Below the pieces are notes generated by a model, which searched no databases, had not been told where the DNA came from, and saw nothing but the letters and a program-made list of their open reading frames with translations. From Gynurincola endophyticus (GTDB taxonomy: Bacteria; Bacteroidota; Bacteroidia; Chitinophagales; Chitinophagaceae): a stretch of DNA of 64,000 nucleotides. The translations under genes and the position numbers were made by a program. Shown here in pieces: positions 58,918 through 64,000 of this stretch. Within the stretch, counting starts at the first letter, position 1; each line of letters opens with the position of its first letter. The stretch is taken from assembly GCF_003991195.1 (NCBI RefSeq), contig NZ_RCWL01000001.1, forward strand, positions 904,033-968,032, read 5' to 3'.

Positions 58918-58959
58918 ACCCGCAAGGATAATTGCTCAAATTGCAATAGCTTTGCGGGT
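58918..58959. promoter_or_regulatory. Promoter enclosed by a dyad, ABC-2 permease gene
   Basis: TAGCTTTG (58947-58954) is a perfect -7 box for the gene at 58979. It sits in the right half of a dyad: ACCCGCAA (58918-58925) with TTGCGGGT (58952-58959), plus inner ATTGC/GCAAT. Either an operator or a 3' hairpin of sppA. Confidence 0.5.
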
Positions 58960-58978
58960 TCATTGTAGATATTATTTC

Positions 58979-60079
58979 ATGTCGAATCAATATAGTCAGC
59001 TAAAGGCAATGCTAGCGATTACTAAAGCTAGTTTCAGAGGATTGGTGAGAAGTCCGAATACTTTAGTCTTCAATTTTCTGTTTCCGGTAGTGTTTATCGC
59101 CATTTTCAGTGTATTGGAACATAAACAACCAATGAAGTGGAAAGTGTCCTTTACTGAAAATAGTGATTCAACAGCTGTTATTTATCATGCTTTGAAAAAT
59201 CTCTCTGTTCTCGAGTGGGAGCAACTGACTCCAACCGAACAACAGGAATCCCTCAAAAGAGGCAAAATCAAAGCATTGGTAGACATACAATCTCCTGCGA
59301 ATGCTCCCAGTGAAATTCATTTAACGACTTCTTCTATTATTTCTGATCAGGAAGTTTCTACACTGCAATTGATGATCGAAACAGCGATTCATCAGATCGA
59401 CAGAACCGTATATCCCGATCAGATTACCACCGCCAGTTTATCGCCACAGGTTGAATTGATACAAGGCAAACCCTATCGTTTGATAGATTTTCTTTTACCC
59501 GGACAAATAGGCGTTACTTTATTAGCATCCTGTGTATTCGGAGTGGCATTTTTGTTTTACAATATGCGCAGTACACTGGTATTGAAAAGATTTTTTGCAA
59601 CACCCGTAAAAAGGCTTTATATACTGTTAGGCGAGGCATTGAGCAGGGTAGTGTTGCAGCTGGGGGTAATGTTTATTTTGATTGCAGGAGCTTATTATTT
59701 TCTCAACTATACCCTCACCAATGGCGTTTCTTCATTATTGCAGATGCTGATAGTTGGTTTTTTAGGAGTCATTTTATTTATGGGATTCGGCTTCATCATC
59801 AGTGGTATTGCTAAAAGCGAAAGTGTAATTCCGCCATTAGCTAACGTAATCGCGCTTCCGCAGTTTATTTTTAGCGGCGCATTTGTAAATAATGAAATAT
59901 TTCCTCAGTGGATCCAAACAATTTGCGAGGTTCTGCCGTTAACACAAATGAATTCGGCCCTCAGGAAAATTGCTTACGACGGTGTTCCTTTGTGGAGTTG
60001 TACCAAAGAACTGGTGATTTTAGGAGCCTGGTTAATATTGGTATATTGGCTGGCTACCAAATTATTTAAATGGGAATAA
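58979..60079 (+). CDS. ABC-2 type transporter permease
   Basis: This 366-aa membrane protein has the ABC-2 permease layout: one N-terminal helix (NTLVFNFLFPVVFIAIFSVL), an extracytoplasmic domain (about 45-160), then five helices (about 170-365) with FLLPGQIGVTLLASCVFGVA and IALPQFIFSGAFVNNEIFPQ. The latter is the conserved region before the last helices. No ATPase gene is adjacent, so its partner lies elsewhere. I start it at 58979; an in-frame codon at 58952 lies in the -7 box. It is probably co-transcribed with the next gene, which starts around its stop codon. Confidence 0.88.
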   Translation: MSNQYSQLKAMLAITKASFRGLVRSPNTLVFNFLFPVVFIAIFSVLEHKQPMKWKVSFTENSDSTAVIYHALKNLSVLEWEQLTPTEQQESLKRGKIKALVDIQSPANAPSEIHLTTSSIISDQEVSTLQLMIETAIHQIDRTVYPDQITTASLSPQVELIQGKPYRLIDFLLPGQIGVTLLASCVFGVAFLFYNMRSTLVLKRFFATPVKRLYILLGEALSRVVLQLGVMFILIAGAYYFLNYTLTNGVSSLLQMLIVGFLGVILFMGFGFIISGIAKSESVIPPLANVIALPQFIFSGAFVNNEIFPQWIQTICEVLPLTQMNSALRKIAYDGVPLWSCTKELVILGAWLILVYWLATKLFKWE

Positions 60080-60081
60080 GT

Positions 60082-60576
60082 ATGCGTTTTATTAAACTGG
60101 CGATTATTAGTTTTATAGTTATTGCAGGAATTATCACGGCTATTTCAGCAATGATTCCTTCTAAAGTAAATATTATTCGGTCTGTTCACCTTTCGCTGCC
60201 AAAAGATAGCGTTATTCATCGCCTGAGCGATATGAACGACTGGAAAAACTGGAACCTCTACATTAGTAACCCGGCGCTGACAAATTTAACTGCCAGTGCA
60301 AATGAAATCCGTTCTAACGAATTGACGGTACAGAAAACAGACTTCCGCAACGATTCACTCATTACATTGTGGAGCCAGGGTAGCAAAAAAACTTTCGATG
60401 GCGGCTTTGTATTTTTCGGTGACGAACGCGAAACCATTGTTCAATGGTATTTTACCATTCAGGTAAAATGGTATCCGTGGGAAAAATTCAGTTCCGTTAT
60501 TTATGAAAAACAAATCGGGCCGATGATGGAAGAATCACTGAATCGGTTGAGCGGTAACCGGAGTGTCGCGCAATAA
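60082..60576 (+). CDS. Membrane-anchored SRPBCC-family protein
   Basis: This 164-aa protein has an N-terminal membrane helix (FIKLAIISFIVIAGIITAIS) followed by a SRPBCC (START/polyketide-cyclase-like) domain. The opening VNIIRSVHLSLPKDSVIHRL and the DMNDWKNWN block are typical. Such domains bind hydrophobic ligands. ATG at 60070 overlaps the permease gene by 10 nt; ATG at 60082, two bases after its stop, is used here. The last 42 bases overlap the 3' end of the convergent lipoprotein gene. Confidence 0.75.
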   Translation: MRFIKLAIISFIVIAGIITAISAMIPSKVNIIRSVHLSLPKDSVIHRLSDMNDWKNWNLYISNPALTNLTASANEIRSNELTVQKTDFRNDSLITLWSQGSKKTFDGGFVFFGDERETIVQWYFTIQVKWYPWEKFSSVIYEKQIGPMMEESLNRLSGNRSVAQ

Positions 60577-61140
60577 TTCACGGTAATAAGTTAAAATGCT
60601 ATCCTGCAATACAGCAATTCTTTCCAACGGTGTTTTATTGGGTATTTGCTGCTCCTGATAATCGTGCAGCATATTGTGCGTAAACTTTAATTTCATTTGT
60701 ACAATTACATCATTCAATCCTACCTGCTGTTGAGTCAGTAAGGTGGCTAACGATTGCAAACTGTCTACAGAATTCTTAAAGGAGGCCTGTGCACTGTCAA
60801 AGTACCGGGTCCAGTATCTTCTCAATGTACTGTCGTGTATTTTACCCAGATAAACGGGCACCAGTGTATAATATTCCTGATTTTTCTGAATGAAGTGATT
60901 CCATGACTCTAATGAATCACGTAGTAATTTCTCCCATTCTTTCGACTCTATCTCAATGTCTCGCGCAGCATCGGTTTTTTTCCTGACTTCTACCCACATC
61001 TGCTCAATCAGATTACTCCGCTCCGTATAGTCTGACGACCTCACTGATACCTTTTTTTCTTCCAATACCGGAAATTGAGTAGCCGGCTTTGGCTTACAAG
61101 CTGCCGTTAAAAGCAATAATCCGATAATAAAATAACGCAT
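60535..61140 (-). CDS. Lipoprotein of unknown function
   Basis: I do not recognise this 201-aa product. It is a predicted lipoprotein (MRYFIIGLLLLTAACKPKP, lipobox TAA-Cys15). The mature part is mostly helical with many Glu, Gln, Leu and Ser, and may be a coiled coil. The open frame begins at 61182, but those 14 residues precede the signal peptide and are unlikely to be used. Its 3' end overlaps the convergent SRPBCC gene by 42 nt, an unusually long overlap. Confidence 0.7.
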   Translation of the reverse strand: MRYFIIGLLLLTAACKPKPATQFPVLEEKKVSVRSSDYTERSNLIEQMWVEVRKKTDAARDIEIESKEWEKLLRDSLESWNHFIQKNQEYYTLVPVYLGKIHDSTLRRYWTRYFDSAQASFKNSVDSLQSLATLLTQQQVGLNDVIVQMKLKFTHNMLHDYQEQQIPNKTPLERIAVLQDSILTYYRELLRDTPVTAQPIQ

Positions 61141-61438
61141 AAGTCCTGTCTTATAAGTTACAAAAAAATATTCAAAAATCAAAATGTGTTGATAGTCAGC
61201 GTTTTGTCTCGTGAAGGTCAGACGGTTGATCTATTTCAAGAGTTATGCTCACTATTTTGATGCCTAAATTACAATAGAATCAACGTAAAACGACACGAAA
61301 AAGTGAGCAGCGTTAATAAAAAATAATATTTAATGTGCAGAAAAAGATACAGTTAGGTAGAATTAAAAAATAACTAAATCGTTAAAACTGAGAGGTGCAA
61401 CGATTAAAGTATTGTAGTTGTCATACATTTAACTTGAG
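61141..61438. other. Intergenic region before ECF sigma gene
   Basis: No ORF. A 7-bp dyad AATCGTT (61377-61383) / AACGATT (61399-61405) lies 33 nt before the sigma gene and may be an autoregulatory or promoter element. I cannot assign a housekeeping promoter here, which would fit control by the ECF factor itself. Confidence 0.35.
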
Positions 61439-61996
61439 ATGAATTATACTGAATTGGTTAAAGACTGTGTTAGAGGTAAGGCAAAGGCCCAGAAACAACT
61501 CTATGACATGTTCGCTGAGAACATGCTGGGGGTCTGTTATCGCTATACCCGGTCATTAACAGATGCAGAAGATGTGTTACAGGATGGCTTTGTTAAGGTT
61601 TTTCAGAATTTACACCAGTACAAATTTGAAGGAGAATTGGGCGGATGGATCAGGCGGATTATGGTAAACACGGCACTGAACTATCTCAAGAGAGAATCGC
61701 GCTATCACCACGACGAAATCGGCGAAGACAGTTCCTATCAGATAGCTGCGAAAGACAATCCTGAATTGCACCTGAGTGCCAAGGAAATAGCCCAGTTAAT
61801 CAGGAAATTGCCCACAGGTTACCGTACAATTTTCAACTTACACGCAGTAGAAGGCTTTACACACGTTGAAATTGCAAAGATGCTGGAGATCAACGAAGGA
61901 ACCTCACGATCACAGTATGCCAGGGCCAGAAATTTATTAATCCAGTGGTATAACCAAACCCAATCTTTCAAAGTATCCAATTATGTCGGAGAATAG
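61439..61996 (+). CDS. ECF-type RNA polymerase sigma factor
   Basis: This 185-aa sigma-70 family protein has region 2 (about 10-80; YDMFAENMLGVCYRYTRSLT, DAEDVLQDGFVKVFQNLHQY, GWIRRIMVNTALNYLKRE) and region 4 (about 120-172; LIRKLPTGYRTIFNLHAVEG, FTHVEIAKMLEINEGTSRSQ). Regions 1 and 3 are missing, as in ECF factors. It starts with a short region of about 8 residues and ends in FKVSNYVGE. The next gene overlaps its 3' end by 14 nt and encodes a membrane-anchored protein, the usual arrangement of a sigma factor and its regulator. Confidence 0.93.
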   Translation: MNYTELVKDCVRGKAKAQKQLYDMFAENMLGVCYRYTRSLTDAEDVLQDGFVKVFQNLHQYKFEGELGGWIRRIMVNTALNYLKRESRYHHDEIGEDSSYQIAAKDNPELHLSAKEIAQLIRKLPTGYRTIFNLHAVEGFTHVEIAKMLEINEGTSRSQYARARNLLIQWYNQTQSFKVSNYVGE

Positions 61997-63503
61997 ATTT
62001 GATAAACATATTAATGATGAAATGTCGCAGTTGCGCATTAAACCGGGTAATCATGTATGGGCCCAGGTTCAGGCCACGCTGCGCCGTAAAAGGAGACGCC
62101 GGCTGGCGGGTTTCATCATCCCGGTTTGTGTATTAGCCTTATTAGGCACTTATTGGTGGATGCATTCTCCCAAAGAGGCTGTATTACAAAACGAATTGTC
62201 TAATCAAACTTTACTGAATGATCAAAACTCTACGCTAAATAATCCACTTGCAGATCAACCTGCCATTGATATCAACGATCAGAAAAATGATCGTATCATA
62301 ACAGCTAATCCTGAAACTACTGCTGAAGGTCGTAAAAAAGACCTTGCAGTAAATGATGCCAAACCGCTCACTCAGCCTGTTATTGAAAAGAAACCAGCTG
62401 CGTCGTCAGCCCGTATAACAAATAATAAAAGTACAGTTAATAATATAGGTCAGTCGCCGGTTGCTGCCGCTTTACCACCAGTAACTGTTACACAGGAAGA
62501 TCCTGTAAAAGAAGTTGCGGAAAAAGCGGTTGAACCACCCACGCATGTTGTTACATCTTTTGAAACCAAAACTAAGAAAGAAACTAAAAATGCAAATGAG
62601 GACGATCATATCGTAAAAACCAATGACCAACCGGCAATCGACACTGCTCAACAATTGCCGGTTGAGGTGGAAACCCTTGTTGCAATGGCTGACTCTGTTG
62701 TATTACCACAAAAAGAAAAAGCAAAAAGAAAATGGAAATTCGGTATTCACGGTTCTTATGGTGAATCGGGTATCGGAAGAGGTGGTTTCGGTGAAAGCTT
62801 CCTGAAATCATCGATGGTTTATAACAGTTCTCCCGGACTGCAAAACGCCAATTACTATGTAGATAAAGATGAATTAAAACACCAGTCTCAAAAATATTAC
62901 CATGCCGGGTTATGGGCTAATAAACCACTTACTGACCGGTTAAGTATTCAGACAGGTTTCGATTATCAGTACTCATCTACCAAAACCAATGTAGGTTGGA
63001 GAGTGATTGAAGAACGTTTCATTGTGAGTAATCCTGCTATCCAGGCTGCACCTGTTGAATATTTTTATGCACCGGGTATGCGCTTTACGAATGAAGTTGA
63101 TCAGGTATTTTTAGCGATGGCAATGCCCATTAAGAAACAGGAGTTTAATAACTACTGGCATATGTTATCAGTTCCGGTACAGGTAAATTACCTGCTGACA
63201 CCCGTTAAAGGTAACTACGGTATTTCTGTTGTCGCAGGTATCAGATACCAGCGGATGATTGCTGAAGAAATGTTGCACTTTGATGAAGCCAATGGTGTTA
63301 TGTTCAGATTAAACGACCTGATGAACAAAAATCAGTTTACATTAACCTCAGGATTAAACTTTGAGTTTTTCCGTAACAATAAATTCCCCGTAACAATTAC
63401 TCCTAATGTGGGGTATCAGTTAAATGATTTTTATAAGCCTGAGCTAAAATCAAAACACCACGCCTGGATGGGAGCGCTGAGCATTGGTGTGAAGTTATTC
63501 TAA
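61983..63503 (+). CDS. Membrane-anchored protein with beta-barrel-like domain, putative anti-sigma partner
   Basis: This 506-aa protein has a short cytosolic N terminus (1-33), a basic stretch (RRKRRRR, 34-40), one membrane helix (41-60, LAGFIIPVCVLALLGTYWWM), a long disordered linker rich in Asn, Pro, Lys and Thr (about 65-245), and a C-terminal domain (about 250-506) with alternating strands resembling an outer-membrane beta-barrel-type domain (WKFGIHGSYGESGIGRGGFG; YHAGLWANKPLTDRLSIQTG). The N-terminal 'P-x-x-x-V-W' pattern is common in proteins encoded after ECF sigma genes in Bacteroidota. An anti-sigma or signal-relay function is inferred from the 14-nt overlap with the sigma gene. Confidence 0.75.
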   Translation: MSENRFDKHINDEMSQLRIKPGNHVWAQVQATLRRKRRRRLAGFIIPVCVLALLGTYWWMHSPKEAVLQNELSNQTLLNDQNSTLNNPLADQPAIDINDQKNDRIITANPETTAEGRKKDLAVNDAKPLTQPVIEKKPAASSARITNNKSTVNNIGQSPVAAALPPVTVTQEDPVKEVAEKAVEPPTHVVTSFETKTKKETKNANEDDHIVKTNDQPAIDTAQQLPVEVETLVAMADSVVLPQKEKAKRKWKFGIHGSYGESGIGRGGFGESFLKSSMVYNSSPGLQNANYYVDKDELKHQSQKYYHAGLWANKPLTDRLSIQTGFDYQYSSTKTNVGWRVIEERFIVSNPAIQAAPVEYFYAPGMRFTNEVDQVFLAMAMPIKKQEFNNYWHMLSVPVQVNYLLTPVKGNYGISVVAGIRYQRMIAEEMLHFDEANGVMFRLNDLMNKNQFTLTSGLNFEFFRNNKFPVTITPNVGYQLNDFYKPELKSKHHAWMGALSIGVKLF

Positions 63504-63527
63504 ACGCTCTCTCTGTGTTTTTTATTT

Positions 63528-63566
63528 AAAAGGGTCGACTATTCTTAGTTGGCCTTTTCAGTTTTT
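63528..63566 (+). terminator. Possible terminator of ECF operon
   Basis: AAAAGG-GTCGACTA (63528-63541) pairs imperfectly with TAGTTGG-CCTTTT (63546-63558), followed by T-rich sequence (63562-63566). It lies 24 nt after the stop codon. Confidence 0.5.
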
Positions 63567-64000
63567 ATACAAACTACTGCTTCAATGTTTCTTCTCAATA
63601 TATAGTTGTGGGTCATATAAAAATGAACAAACTTGTTTAATGAGTAAGTGTTTTTATTTTATTAGCCATTCAGAATAATATTTTAAAAGAAAAACATTTT
63701 TTGCCCATTAATTAATACGGTGGTTAAAAAGAACCTGATATATTTGTTGAAAATGATTCCTTATAAAAGTGTTGTTTTTTCTATATTTTTTTTATCCCCT
63801 TTCTATTAGTGATTCATCCTGATTTTTATTCATACTGCGATCTTTTATTATAACAGTGATGTGTAGGTTTGTTTTAAATTTTACAGTCTGTAACCTGATA
63901 CATTATTATAACCTGTTGCCCTTTTCATGTAGTGAACGCCGTTACCGTGTACTGGCCGATACGGTCTTGAGCCGCAGTATCGGTACTTCTATTATCCATC
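63567..64000. other. AT-rich intergenic region at window end
   Basis: No gene is firmly supported. The last 75 bases are distinctly GC-richer and open in frames on both strands (minus: ATG near 63997 to a TGA at 63925-63927, or the 3' end of a longer gene), and they hold a 7-bp dyad (CCGATAC/GTATCGG, about 63956-63986). This may be the edge of a gene lying outside the window. Confidence 0.35.

Overview
The window is a stretch of ordinary chromosome from a member of the Bacteroidota, most likely close to the Chitinophagaceae. Evidence for this: many genes are preceded by the phylum's TAnnTTTG -7 promoter box, sometimes with a TTTG -33 box about 19 bp upstream; two secreted proteins end in type IX secretion (T9SS) sorting domains; families typical of the phylum are present (DUF4954, DUF4403, DUF4397-like, glycine dehydrogenase of about 960 aa, eukaryote-like NADP isocitrate dehydrogenase); coding density is high, the DNA is AT-rich, and Shine-Dalgarno sequences are scarce. 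I see no prophage, transposase, CRISPR array or rRNA operon. The only tRNA is the initiator tRNA-fMet at 207-278.

Layout. 1-2.7 kb: initiator tRNA, then the ribosome-assembly GTPases era-der. 2.9-13.3 kb: a T9SS-exported adhesin-like protein, a secreted serine hydrolase, the pair glmS-DUF4954, and an S9 peptidase. 13.3-22.6 kb: MgtE, a SET-domain protein, a DUF4403 lipoprotein, an M48 protease, a bestrophin-like channel, aconitase, a PspC protein and an AraC regulator. 22.8-31.2 kb: kdsA, a secreted GH13 alpha-amylase, threonine dehydrogenase, a thioredoxin-like lipid/thiol protein, a DUF1080 protein, acylphosphatase and isocitrate dehydrogenase. 31.5-34.7 kb: a tandem pair of Crp/Fnr-type regulators followed by a glucan-phosphorylase-like protein. 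34.8-46.4 kb: tandem FKBP isomerases, thioesterase, DUF4197, RlmK-type methyltransferase, M28 peptidase, ABC-F ATPase, J-domain protein, polysaccharide deacetylase, lipoproteins, and a candidate small RNA. 46.4-49.3 kb: gcvP. 49.7-55.1 kb: a metal-homeostasis-like operon (ABC ATPase, two DUF3526 permeases, COG0523 GTPase, remnant ORF). 55.4-63.5 kb: YkgJ protein, deoxynucleoside kinase, folK, sppA, an orphan ABC-2 permease, and an ECF sigma factor overlapping a membrane-anchored beta-barrel-type partner.

Most interesting signals. (1) The same 21-bp dyad (AATGTGT-N7-ACACATT) sits at the predicted transcription start of both the secreted alpha-amylase and the phosphorylase-like gene 9 kb away, and a tandem pair of Crp/Fnr-type regulators lies next to the second site. 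This looks like a small glucan regulon. (2) The phosphorylase-like protein has Thr451 where the family's PLP-binding lysine belongs. (3) The ABC/COG0523 operon is preceded by two near-identical TGCAAYA-G-TGTTGC dyads and a 16-bp perfect hairpin, suggesting a metal-responsive unit. (4) A consensus promoter and a strong terminator enclose about 160 nt without an ORF (45421-45579), a likely small RNA. (5) A perfect 28-bp palindrome starts directly after the -7 box of the TlpA-like gene. (6) Several genes have the -7 box ending only 4-7 nt before ATG, implying leaderless mRNAs. (7) An AT-rich inverted-repeat element of roughly 75-100 bp recurs in intergenic regions.
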